The translations under genes and the position numbers were made by a program. Shown in pieces: positions 54,307 to 64,000 of a stretch of 64,000 bases of DNA (positions are counted from its first letter, which is position 1; each line of letters starts with the position of its first letter). The stretch lies in contig CM030717.1 of assembly GCA_017979445.1 (NCBI GenBank), positions 25,779,288 through 25,843,287 on the forward strand, written 5' to 3'. This stretch comes from Akebia trifoliata (Eukaryota > Streptophyta > Magnoliopsida > Ranunculales > Lardizabalaceae). A model generated the notes under the pieces. The model searched no databases, was not told where the DNA came from, and saw only the letters and a program-made list of their open reading frames with translations.

Positions 54307-55650
54307 ATGGGGTTTCAAGATACTATTGCGCCCAAACTTATGCGTCCGTCACTTGGTTGGAGTCAAGAATCAGGTCATTTGGAAAGAACATCAGTGCCAA
54401 GTGAACCATTAAAAATGACTTCTGAATCTGAACTCGCAGAAATTCGTAAGATCCTGGCAATCTTTGTAATGGATATGAACAACATAAAAAGTAAGGTAGA
54501 AGTGCTAGAACAGATCTCTGAGTCAACAAGAGACCAGCCTGATGATCAAGGGGGCAAGGGACCGGAAGATAGCACAGTTAATAATCTAGATGAGGTTTAT
54601 GAGCTTGATGGAAATGAGGAGCATTTTAATGAGAACCCAATGTTAGCCAACAGAATGACTCTGTTAGAAACAGCCGTGAAAAATATAAAAGGGATTTGAT
54701 GAAATCGCGACAGGAATAGAGGCTTTGAATCAAATTTCTAAGATCCGTTTGCCCGAGAAGTTTGTTATGCCAGAAATGGAAAAATTCAATGAAGTAGGCT
54801 ACACAAAAATGCATCTCAAGGTATATGTCACCAACATGTGCACAATGGGCCTCAGTGACGAATATATGACATTATTGTTCCAACGTACTCTATCAGGATC
54901 AACGTTACGATGGTTGATGTCCCAAGATTCAACTGTAATTGGGACATGGGAAAATATGTCAAGGATGTTTTGGCACCAGTACAAGTACAACACTGAAATC
55001 GAAACTTCTCGAAGGGATTTGGAATCCACTAAGCAGAAAAATGGGGAAACATTTACTGATTTTATTAGCCGCTGGAGGGCTAAGGCTGCACAGATGTGGG
55101 ATAGACCATCAAAAAAGGAACAAGTGGCAATCATCTTGAAAAACTTCTCACAGGGGTATGCTCAGCATTTAGTTGTCCAGTATCTCCCCACATTTGAATC
55201 CCTATTACAAGTCGGAAGCCAACTCGAGGATGTTTTGCCTCTGGGATCCTTTCCAACTCTTTTGCCAAAAAATCTTTCACTAATTCAAATCCAACGTCAA
55301 CCATGCCTATATAGCCAACACTTCCACCACCTCAGTTCAATCCCTAGCTCGAACCAATAATCAAGCAAATTCAGGTAGAGCCCTCCCTCGACAGTTCACC
55401 AATCTAGGTATGACCCTCACTGTAGCCTTTTAGAAACTATTGAAAAAAGGGCTCATCATCCCTCTCCAGCCTAGACCTCTGCCAAACCCCCTACCAACTT
55501 CACATAACCCTAACGTCTTTTGCGAATTCCATCAAAGCCTTAGTCATCATACTGACCGTTGCATCTCTCTTCGCCATGCCATCCAAAATCTCATTGATGA
55601 TAAAAAAAGTCATCATTCCTACCCCAACACAGCCAAATGTCACTATCAAT
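54307..55650 (+). pseudogene. Ogre-like gag
   Basis: The N-terminal part (54307-54699) is acidic, and LAEIRKILAIFVMDMNNIKS is probably coiled coil. Two stops follow. The gag core (54725-55360) has EMEKFNEVGYTKMHLKVYVT, LLFQRTLSGSTLRWLMSQDS, TWENMSRMFWHQYKYNTEIE, RDLESTKQKNGETFTDFISR and WRAKAAQM, the standard block of Tat/Ogre gag. A frameshift near 55240 leads to a Pro-rich region with the zinc-binding CEFHQSLSHHTDRC (about 55520-55561). Confidence 0.88.
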
Positions 55651-56800
55651 CCACTACCTGCATATCAACCTCCGCCAACATTGAATATGGTCTCCAATAC
55701 CCAACTATCATTCGACCCAGCTTCTCTCATCCACCCAATCTACGCCAAGCCACCCAGTTATCCTCTTGTTGGAATAGCTTTAAATAATGAGGTCTATGCC
55801 ACAAGTCATGAGCCATTTGATCTAACTGAAGATGATCATACTGTTTATCCCCACCTCGATACGATAACCCATCATATACCAGCCACCTCTTGACATGAAT
55901 GATCTCGAAAAGCCCATTCTCTGTAACAGATGAAGATCCCTACCTATTGACCGAAGAAGATGAGCCATTTCCACTCTCTTATGATGAAGTTAAGTACATG
56001 ACACGAGGAGGGAGAGTCTTTAAGCCATCAGAACTTAGCGTTGACAATCCAGTGGCCTTGACAAGGAAGGAAAAAGTAGACCCCATTCAGGAAACTATTG
56101 AAGAAGATGATATCGTGATCAAACAGTTAAAAAAGGCAGGTGCCAACATTTCAGTTTGGGGTTTGCTCATGACCTCCACAACTCACAGGGAAGCTGTTCT
56201 CAAAGTGTTAAATGCAGCCCAAGTTTCCCTCGACACATCTCCGATCAATTAGCCAGTATAGTAGGGGCAACCTATGCTGAAAGTAGTCTGTCCTTCTCAA
56301 ATTCAGATCTTTCGAAAGAAGGGCCGAGCCACACAAAGCCATTACACATTACAATTGACTGCAATGGAATGAGAGTCCCTTTAGTCTTGGTAGATAATGG
56401 AAGTGCATTAAATGTATGTCCTTTGAAGACTGTAACTTGCTTCGGGTTCAAAACAGAAGACTTCAAACCAACTAGCCAAGGCGTCAAAGCTTACGATAAT
56501 ACGATTAGAGATGTACTAGGGACTTTCTAGCTACTAATATCCACAGGTATAACAGACTTCTCTGTGGAATTCCAAGTCTTGGATATTCAGTCATCCTTCA
56601 ACCTATTACTAGGGAGACCATGGTTGCATTAGATCAAGGCCGTACCTTCTACTTTGCATCAGAAGATTAAATTCATCAAGGACGGTTTGGTGATCACACT
56701 TCACAAGGATGCCGAAATTATGGGGATTGTGAACGAAATAGAAACCAAGGATAAGTCACTGCCTGAAATTCAACCCAAATAAAAAGAAATACAACTCAGC
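55651..56800 (+). pseudogene. Ogre-like protease region
   Basis: The aspartic protease is seen at 56340-56530: LHITIDCNGMRVPLVLVDNG and SALNVCPLKT, with the active site as DNGSALN, the form usual in the Tat lineage in place of DTG/DSG. It continues as GRPW near 56618. The region before it (55899-56252) holds the long acidic spacer with EPFPLSYDEVKYMTRGGRVF. Stops at about 55892, 56250, 56528 and 56633 and two frame changes interrupt it. Confidence 0.85.
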
Positions 56801-58890
56801 GGGTTTGAATTTGAAAATATTCATGCTGTTCAGTGGGACGATTTTGTGAAAGAGCTGGTACCTGTCGATAATACATTCAGCTATTGTGTGGCCAACATGT
56901 TCAAAAACATGAGATTCTTCCCAGGTATGGGTTTGGATCGTAGACAACAGGGGATCAAAGCTGCACCAGCCATTTAAGAAGTAGTTGGGACATTCGGATT
57001 AGGGTACGAACCTACCAAAGAATACTGGGCACGATATTGGAAGATAAGAAAAGATAAGGTGAACGCGAGGAGGCAAGGACATGTCATCGACATAATCAAC
57101 ATGAAGCCTTATCACAAAATCCTGAATGGGTACTTTGTGAAAGTAGAGGAAGATTTCCCTTATTGTGATTTTCCAGAACCCTTTATCGATCACGTCACAG
57201 GTACTCGCCAACAAGGATTTGAGATTTCCTTTGGGATGGGTTGGCCTGACAAGGAAGAAGATAGAGCATTTGAAGAATTCGAAGGAGCAGATGATTGGCA
57301 AACAACTATGGATTCACTCAATATTTCTCAAATGTTTCTCGAAGAATGAAACGTGTCAGTCTTGTCAGTCAAGAGTGGTGCTCAAAACCCACAGTCTGTA
57401 ATCAAACCCGTAGTTAGGTCTCTTTCCAATTATCATGTAATGAATCCTTTGTTGTATGTCGGGTCTGGTCATGATGAGTCTGTCGAGTCTGCAATAAGTC
57501 CTGTCACTCCATCTATCTTTAATGAAATAGAAGAAGTTTCTGATTACCCCGAGTGCAATAATGATTTAACTAATAATCTGACTTCGAAGGATGAATCTTC
57601 TGATGAAGAAACTCCTATCGAATTAATTAAACTACTTGAAGAAGAAGATAAACGTCGGGCTCAACCTGTAATGGAAGAAACAGAACTATTCAATCTCAGA
57701 ACTAAAGAAAATCCTCAAGAGATTCAAATAGGAGTCACATTATCTCTCGAGAAACGAGAAGGGATAGTAGATCTGCTCAGAAAGTTCAAGGACGTATTCA
57801 CGTGATTTTATAAGGACATGCCAGGAGTAAGTACAGATATCGTTCAACATCAGATTTCATTGCATCCCGATGCTCGGCCAATAAACCAGAAACTTCGTCG
57901 TATGAAGCCAGAATGGATTTTGAAGATTAAAGAAGAGGTCACTAAGCAAATCAATGCTGGATTCTTGGAAGTGGTGGAGTACCCAGAATGGATTGTTAAT
58001 ATAGTCCCAGTTCCTAAAAAAGATGGGAAAGTGAAAATGTGCGTGGACTTCAGAGATTTAAACAAGACCAGTCCAAAGGATAGTTTTCTGTTACCTCACA
58101 TAGATGTATTGGTCGATAATACAGTAGGGCACGCCATACTTTCATTTGTGGATGAGTTTTCGGGGTACAACCAGATAAAGATGGACCCTCATGACATGCA
58201 AAAGACATCATTCATCACGCAATGAGGAATATTTTGCTACAAAGTCATGCCTTTCGGTTTTAAGAACGCTGGGACTACCTATCAGAAAGCAGCTATGATC
58301 TTATTGCACGACATGATACATAAGGAGGTCGAGGTCTATGTGGATGACATGATAGTGAAATCCAAAGAACGATCGGGACATGTAGCTGCATTAGAGAAGT
58401 TTCTTATAAGGATCCAAAAATATCAGTTACGCCTTAACCCTCAAAAATGCGTATTCGGAGTGACTTCTGAAAAATTACTTGGATTCGTAGTCAGTCAAAG
58501 GGGGATCGAAGTAGACCTTGAAAAAATCAAAGCTATACAAGAAATGACACCTCTTAAGACTAAAAAATATATTCGGGGGTTCTTAGGCAGAATTCAGTAT
58601 GTTAATAGATTTATCGTTTAGCTCACCAATGTGTGTAAACCTATATTCAAGCTTCTCGAAAAAAATGAGCCGACAATATGGAATGAGCAATGTCAAAAAT
58701 TTTTTGACCAAGTTAAGGAGTATCTCTCAAATCTGCCCATTTTGGTTTTACCTACCCTAGGTGAACCTCTTCTCCTTTACTTGTCAGTCACGAAGAAGCT
58801 ATGGGATGCATGATGGCACAGTACAACAAAGACAATCACAAAGAGAGGGCCATCTACTATATCAGCAAAAACATGTTAGAACATCTGTCA
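56801..58890 (+). pseudogene. Ogre-like reverse transcriptase
   Basis: A spacer (56950-57800) with GYEPTKEYWARYWKIRKDKV and an acidic stretch leads to RT. RT has LRRMKPEWILKIKEEVTKQI, VPKKDGKVKMCVDFRDLNK, LSFVDEFSGYNQIKMDP, MPFGFKNAGTTYQKA, the catalytic VYVDDMIVKSKE (about 58336-58370) and LGFVVSQRGIEVDLEKIKAI. Stops occur at about 57348, 57803, 58223 and 58619. The start of RNase H (KKLWDA, with a frameshift to GCMMAQYNK) is seen near 58800 before a deletion. Confidence 0.92.
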
Positions 58891-60420
58891 ACGGGAAGAG
58901 AACAGATTCGCTGACGCTCTGACTACTCTTTCTTCGATGATTCATTTACCTTCAGGCATGGAACTAAGGCCTATCACAGTCGAAATCAAAGATAAACCTG
59001 CATATTGCCATCAGGTCGATATCGCTGCTCGACTCCCTGATGGAAAGCCATGGTACATTAACATCCAGAAAGTATTAGAAAAACAAGAGTTCCCAGTTGA
59101 AGCGTCAAGGAAAGAACGACAAACCCTACAGAGATTCGCATCCCAGTTCATCATGTGCGCAGGAAACTTATATAAGAGGTCTTATGATGGAATTCATTTG
59201 TCATGTGTTAACGAAAATCAAGCCGAACAGTTAATGGAAGAATTGCATTTTGGAAACTATGGATCGCATATGAGTGGGAAGATGTTAGCCAAACGAATCA
59301 TGAGATAGGGATATTATTGGCCAACAATGGAAACAGATTGTCATCACTTGGTCAAGACCTGCCATAAATGCCTAGTACATGCTAACCTCATACATGTACC
59401 TCCATCTCAGTTAGTTGGTTTGACTTCGCCGTGGCCATTTTCTGTTTGGGGTATCGACATAATTGGCAAAATCACACCTAAAGCATCGAATGGACATGAG
59501 TACATTCTCGTGGTCATTGATTATTTTACAAAATGGGTGGAGGCCACTTCATATGTTGTTCTCACTGCATCCAAAGTTCCCAAGTTCGTCCAAACCCACA
59601 TTATCAGTCGATATGAGGTACCTTCTAAATTGATCACTGATAACGGGTCACACTTCAAAGCTGAATTTATTTCCCTGTGTTCAAAGTTCAAGATTCGACA
59701 CCACAAATCATCACCCTACTTTCCCCAGACTAACGGACCAGTTGAAGCAGCCAATAAGAATCTTAAGATGATCATTAGGAAGATGTGTCAATCGTATAGG
59801 GGTTGGTCTAAAAATTACCATTTGCGCTCTGGGCATACCGTACCTCGATACGATCTTCAACCGGAGTCACCCCGTATTCACTAGTGTACAGAATGGAAGC
59901 TATCTTGCCAGTTGAAATGGAAATCCTGTTGCTTAGGATTCTAATGGAAAGTCAGTTATCTGAAGTAGACTGGGTTCATCACCGGTACGAAGAGTTGAAC
60001 TTAATCGATGAAAAATGGCTTAAAGCATTGTACCACGTGCAAGCCTATCAGAGAAGAGTTGCTCGGGCATTTGATAAAAGGGTTAAAGTTCGCAACTTAC
60101 AAGCTGGAGACCTCATACTTAAAGAAAATCGAGCACCCATCTTCGATCCTAGAGGCAAATTCAAGCCCAATTGAGGAGGTCCTTTCATTGTCAAAGAGGT
60201 ATTGCCTGGGAAAGCCGTCAAAATCCAAGATCACGATGACATCGAATTACCAGAACCGACAAACCTTGACCAGATCAAGCGGTATTACATTTTAAGAGGC
60301 CATCTTCGGTCGAACCAATTTTCCTGTCACCTAATTAAATATCTCCTTTCTCAGCCCCTTGCAACCATTTTAAAAAATGAAAAAAAAAACTTTCTTCTTT
60401 CTCAGCCCGTTCACTTAACC
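58891..60420 (+). pseudogene. Ogre-like integrase
   Basis: After an internal deletion the frame resumes with ENRFADALTTLSSMIHLPSG (58905), the RNase H to integrase linker. The integrase has the HHCC zinc region (HLVKTCHKCLVHANLIH, about 59345-59395), the core PFSVWGIDIIGKITP (first Asp), KLITDNGSHFKAEFI (second Asp, about 59640) and NGPVEAANKNLKMIIRKM with the catalytic Glu (about 59740). GPFIV-type C-terminal blocks run to about 60420. Stops at about 59306, 59882 and 60172 and a frameshift near 59810 are present. Confidence 0.92.
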
Positions 60421-60760
60421 TAGGAGAGGGAAATGTTCGAACTACATTTTGGTTTGATCCCAAAATTTTGGGGTACGTAGGCAACCTGAGAAGTTACTTC
60501 AGGCCCGACCAGTTCAAAATAAAAAATATATATGTTCTCCCGTAAAGAAAAATTGTCAAAATGGGGAAGGAAAAGAAAACTATTTTAAAAGAATGCCACA
60601 CAAGGGGCATTCGGGTTCTTAAACCTCAAATCTCCTTTCTTTCTTAGCCTATTCCTAAGCCTACCTATGGAAGTCCTCCTAAGAATTGCATGAAAAGTTC
60701 GAGGAAAATAACAAGCGTGATCAGACAATAACTCCAGAATTTCAAAAAAAGAAAAAGATA
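60421..60760 (+). other. 3' untranslated tail of the Ogre-like element
   Basis: No ORF. It contains GGGTACGTAGGCAACCTGAG (about 60470), a conserved word of plant Tat tails. Confidence 0.6.
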
Positions 60761-60955
60761 GCCTGCTAGGTTGAAAACCCGAAAGGGCAGCTTAGGCAAA
60801 AATTAAGGCAAGCTCGCAGGGTTGAAAATCCGAAAGGATGGCCTTGGCAAAAATCAGAGCAAAGAAAAAGAAAATTGTAAGCTCGTTAGATCGAAAACCT
60901 TAAAAGGTGGTCTAAATAAAAGTTAGAGCATGCTCGCTAGATTGAAAACCTGAAA
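60761..60955 (+). repeat. tail repeats of GCTCGCTAGGTTGAAAACC type
   Basis: Four units start at about 60761, 60812, 60881 and 60932. Each carries GCTCGCTAGRTTGAAAACC, CGAAAGG and GGCAAAA. Such tail repeats before the polypurine tract are typical of Tat/Ogre elements. The last unit is cut by the LTR-A piece. Confidence 0.8.
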
Positions 60956-61732
60956 AATCAATTTCATAAGATTAAAGTCAAAACCCTAATCTAAACTAAT
61001 CAAGTCAATCTCATAAGACTAAAGTCAAAACCCTAAATTAAACCCTAAAGACAAAGTCAATCTCATAAGACCAAAGTCAAAACCCTAATTAAAACCCTAA
61101 TCAAACCCTAATTCTTCTAAAAAACTCTATAAATAGGAACTTCCACACCCTATTTTTGTATCAAAGAAAAAATCATAGAAAAAATAGGTGAAGAAGCCTC
61201 CACAACCTTCCCAAACCCTAATTTTGAAGCCCCAACTCCTTACCTAACACCCATATTTTGATTTTAGCTTGAAAAATACCTAGAAACCTTTCAAAAACAC
61301 CCAAAAAATCCATAACAAATTCGAAACATCCAGATCCAAGAAGGAGATACCTTGCCTCGGAGATCAGAAATCAAATCCAGAGACAGAACGAAGCAAGGAG
61401 TACGGTACAAGGAGTAGTTTCACCTGATCTGAGGGAATATAAGCTTTGTGTATCGAAGGTAACATTTCTTTTATTTCTTATCTAGGTTTCGTCATTAGCA
61501 ATGTAGTCTTATTTGGGATAAGTAGAGATCGAAATTGGCCAGACATGGTTAGTGCCTAACACTTTCCAACCCCATAATGTAATCCCTGGATTCAATTTTT
61601 CTGTAATAGATTAGTTTTTTTATCCATTTAGAGTCAGTATTCGGTTCATAGACCGTAATAACTAGGTGGCGACTCCCAAACCTCAAGGGTTAAAAACGGA
61701 TCCGCGCACCTCGCGGATCGAGGGCGCTTTCA
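60956..61732 (+). repeat. partial LTR of family A in the 3' LTR position
   Basis: It starts inside the AAAGTC repeat region of family A (as at about 27490), has a TATA box (TATAAATAGG, 61128-61137) and ends GGGCGCTTTCA at 61732. The first about 900 bases of the LTR are missing. The 5' LTR of the same element is of family B, so the 3' end was exchanged or a solo LTR was joined here by deletion. Confidence 0.85.
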
Positions 61733-62436
61733 ACTATCTATCAAAAAAACTAACTCTTATTACTGACACATTAAAAATAAGCCAAATCTGTTTGATACGA
61801 TCTTTAATGTGATTCAACCATTTTGATTTAAAGAAAAATCAAATCCACTGAATATAATTGATTAAAAAAAGAAGTTCAATTACTACATTTGGACCGATTC
61901 TACCCAATGGGTTCAAAAAATGATATATCACCTTATTGACACTAAATCAATTAACTCGGTTGACTCATATATTGATCTAAAAAATTAACTTACCAATCAG
62001 GCTAATGGGTTGGAAAGCGGTTGTCCAACACAACTTTTCAATTACATTTATTAGGTTGGACCGATGTTGCGGATTCAATTTAAGCGTTGTGGACCGGTCC
62101 ACCCACTTACTTTTTGTTTAGATTAAGGCAACCCGAGAGCACTTATGGTCGATTCAAGTCGTGGCCTAGTGAGACCGCACCTAAGTTCTAGGCTTACTAT
62201 ATGATTGAGGCTAGGTTAAGATAAGGTTTAAGCCACTTCAGCCCGAAACACCGATATACTCTCCGAATTTTACCTGGTTAAGTAGTATGTGGTGTTCCAG
62301 TTAAATATACTCGAATGTATTGTACTGAAATTGTAGCGTTCACAGGCGTCCCCCGTGTCCAAAAAAACCTAGTTGGCTTAGATCCGACTATTGAATTTTT
62401 AAGGACATGATATGATGCAAATATGAGTATGTATGA
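61733..62436 (-). mobile_element. leader of a second, inverted Ogre-like element
   Basis: This is the reverse complement of 52250-52975, including the words GCACTTATGGTCGATTC and GAAACACCGATATACT. It shows that a minus-strand copy of the same family begins to the right. Its body after the leader is missing; family A LTR DNA abuts it at 61732. Confidence 0.88.
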
Positions 62437-63325
62437 AGTCGCCACCTAGTTTAGGTCTATGAACCATAAATAACTTCGAAATGGATCGAATTAGTCCACG
62501 AGTAAGAAAAATAGGTAAGGGGTCAGATTACGGGTTACGGAAGGTGTTAGGCACCGAACTCGCCCAATCAATATATTCAATCTCTACAACAGTCCAAACT
62601 ATCATACAGTCAACAAGTAAAGAATAAGGTCAAACTAGAATCCCTTCATCATTAATTTATATCAAAGGTGTTAGACGGAACTCACGGTTAAAATTTTCTC
62701 AAATATTACATGATTTTTAAAAGGTCACCAAATCAACGAAAAATTCGAGTTTGCATGAATCTCCAAATTAATGTAAATTATGATTTTTCCAAACTTATCT
62801 CTATCACATGAATTCCTCAAATTTTGTATAGTGAAATCCTACGATTGATAAGGCTTATATGGTACCAAAATTAATGGATCAATTTAGTCACATCTTGAAA
62901 AGTATGAAATTAATTTTTAAGGTCGCGTATATAAAAATCAATGAGTCAACCCACATTTTAATCAAAGAAATTTGATTTTTTGAATAGCCACATGCACCAA
63001 ATCAGTGAGTTAACCCACATATTTCAATCAAAGAAATTTGATTTTTCGAGTTACCACGTGGACCAAAATCAGTGAATTTGCCTACATATTTTAATTAAAG
63101 AAATTTAATTTTTCGAATCACAACGTGCACCAAAATCAATGAGTTGACTCACATGTCAATTTCATAGAAAATTTCAATTTTGGACTTCCAATGCACACAA
63201 AATCAGTAAGTCGACCTACACATTTTAATCAAAGAAATTTAATTTTTCGAATCATTACATGTACCAAATCAGTAGGTTAGCCCACATATTTTGATCAAAG
63301 AAATTTGACTTTTCGAATTACCACG
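62437..63325 (-). repeat. LTR family B, 3' part, inverted (second element)
   Basis: It matches 46880-47530 in the same orientation: AGTCGCCACCTAGTTTAGG, GGAAGGTGTTAGGCACCGAA and the 66-67-bp repeats (62930-63320). The LTR end and primer site expected between it and the leader are deleted (about 330 bases compared with 51915-52245). It is cut at 63326 by a family A LTR. Confidence 0.85.
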
Positions 63326-63672
63326 TTGAAAGTGCCCTCGATCCGCGGGGTGAGCGGATCCGCTTTTAACCCTTGAGGTTTGGGAGTCGCCACCTAGTTA
63401 TTAAGGTCTAGGAACCAAACTGACTCTAAAAAGATAAAGAACTAATCTAAAACAGAAAAAAAAAACTTGAATTCGGGGATCACGTTACGGGATTGAAAGG
63501 TGTTAGGCGCCAACCTCGCCTGGTCAAAGTCGGTCTCTACTAATTTCCCAAATAAGTTTCATTGCTAAAATAACCTAGATAATAAAAAAAAGTAAGAAAT
63601 TATACCTTTCTGATAGTAAAGACCTTGTTTCCTCAGATCCGACAAAAACTACTCCTTGTACCGTACTCCTTG
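63326..63672 (-). repeat. LTR family A, 3' part, inverted, runs into the gap
   Basis: It starts TGAAAGTGCCCTCGATCCGC, the reverse complement of the family A end. It has GGGAGTCGCCACCTAG, GAAAGGTGTTAGGCGCCAAC and ACTCCTTGTACCGTACTCC as in 27975-28307 read backwards. It begins with TG exactly at the junction with family B, so it is an insertion into that LTR. Confidence 0.9.
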
Positions 63673-63772
63673 NNNNNNNNNNNNNNNNNNNNNNNNNNNN
63701 NNNNNNNNNNNNNNNNNNNNNNNNNNNNNNNNNNNNNNNNNNNNNNNNNNNNNNNNNNNNNNNNNNNNNNNN
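63673..63772. other. assembly gap (100 N)
   Basis: Exactly 100 N, the conventional size for a gap of unknown length. Sequence on both sides need not be adjacent in the genome. Confidence 0.99.
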
Positions 63773-63821
63773 ATACCAAACATGGGCTTTAGCAATAATG
63801 GAATTTCCAGTAGAGAGCTTC

Positions 63822-63927
63822 TATTGCCACACCAAATTTTACTAATGCCACCCAAAGACGTGTTCTATTTCTTTGGTGATTTTACATATGAATTGGGGTG
63901 GTGTTAGCAAATTTGGTATGGCAATAG
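63822..63927. repeat. foldback, arms of about 36 bp
   Basis: TATTGCCACACCAAATTTTA (63822 on) is the inverted complement of the end TTTGGTATGGCAATAG (63912-63927), and the pairing extends inward to GCCACCC/GGGTGG. The loop is about 33 bases. It may be a MITE or one end of a longer inverted element. Confidence 0.8.
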
Positions 63928-64000
63928 AATCACTCTATATGTAATATTAGGTCAATATTTGCACTGGTGCTGTGGAGCTTCATCTAAGTGCAAATATATA

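Noticed and set aside
1..64000. CRISPR arrays, bacterial operons, tRNA or rRNA genes
   Set aside because: None seen. The tandem repeats (61, 66-67, 135-138 bp) have no spacer structure and lie in retrotransposon leaders, LTRs or ORF1; tRNA-like words are primer-binding sites only.

Overview
The window is repeat-dense plant nuclear DNA, almost certainly from an angiosperm. It is AT-rich and carries plant-type Ty1/copia and Ty3/gypsy LTR retrotransposons, L1-type LINEs, solo LTRs with target-site duplications, foldback sequences and a 100-base assembly gap (63673-63772). The species cannot be named from the sequence. No prokaryotic gene, tRNA, rRNA or CRISPR array was seen. The only sequence that looks like an ordinary host gene is a short candidate first exon near 10.4-10.55 kb on the minus strand.

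Layout. 1-2900: 3' part of a decayed copia element (+) with its 3' LTR. 2901-6020: decayed L1 LINE (-). 6021-6806: a probable LTR/promoter remnant. 6807-10216: a 5'-truncated, internally deleted L1 (+) with an 8-bp target duplication. 10217-10866: unique-looking sequence with the candidate exon. 10867-25645: a nest. An old copia element (-) is flanked by two ~715-bp direct repeats. It was split by a structurally complete L1 (13578-20310, 15-bp target duplication, two open ORFs) and by a 2.0-kb solo gypsy LTR (21045-23062). 25646-26604: foldback DNA and an LTR fragment. 26605-36696: a SIRE-type copia element (-) followed on the same strand by a broken ORF resembling the 'putative plant transposon protein' family; that ORF is split by a solo LTR (26605-28307) with a perfect CCAAC duplication. 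36702-43000: a decayed minus-strand gypsy element with another nested LTR (38138-40380). 44836-46809: LTR, primer site, gag and protease of a second gypsy element (+). 46810-63325: two relatives of a third, Ogre/Tat-like gypsy family with very large LTRs. A minus LTR piece is fused head-to-head to the plus LTR of a long element (ORF1, gag, protease, RT, integrase, tail repeats). That element ends in a 3' LTR piece of a different subfamily and is followed by an inverted leader/LTR of a second copy. 63326-64000: a minus LTR piece, the gap and a foldback.

How the parts work together. LTR elements encode gag (particle), protease, reverse transcriptase/RNase H and integrase; LINEs encode an RNA-binding ORF1 protein and an endonuclease/reverse transcriptase ORF2. 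Only the 13.6-20.3 kb LINE still has all its coding parts open, so it is the one plausible currently or recently mobile element and a possible source of enzymes for truncated relatives such as 6807-10216. All other element genes carry stops, frameshifts or deletions. I found no convincing undescribed functional system. The most unusual items are the SIRE-adjacent extra ORF, the palindromic TCGGT-N3-ACCGA modules in LTR DNA, the head-to-head LTR fusion, and the candidate exon isolated among repeats.
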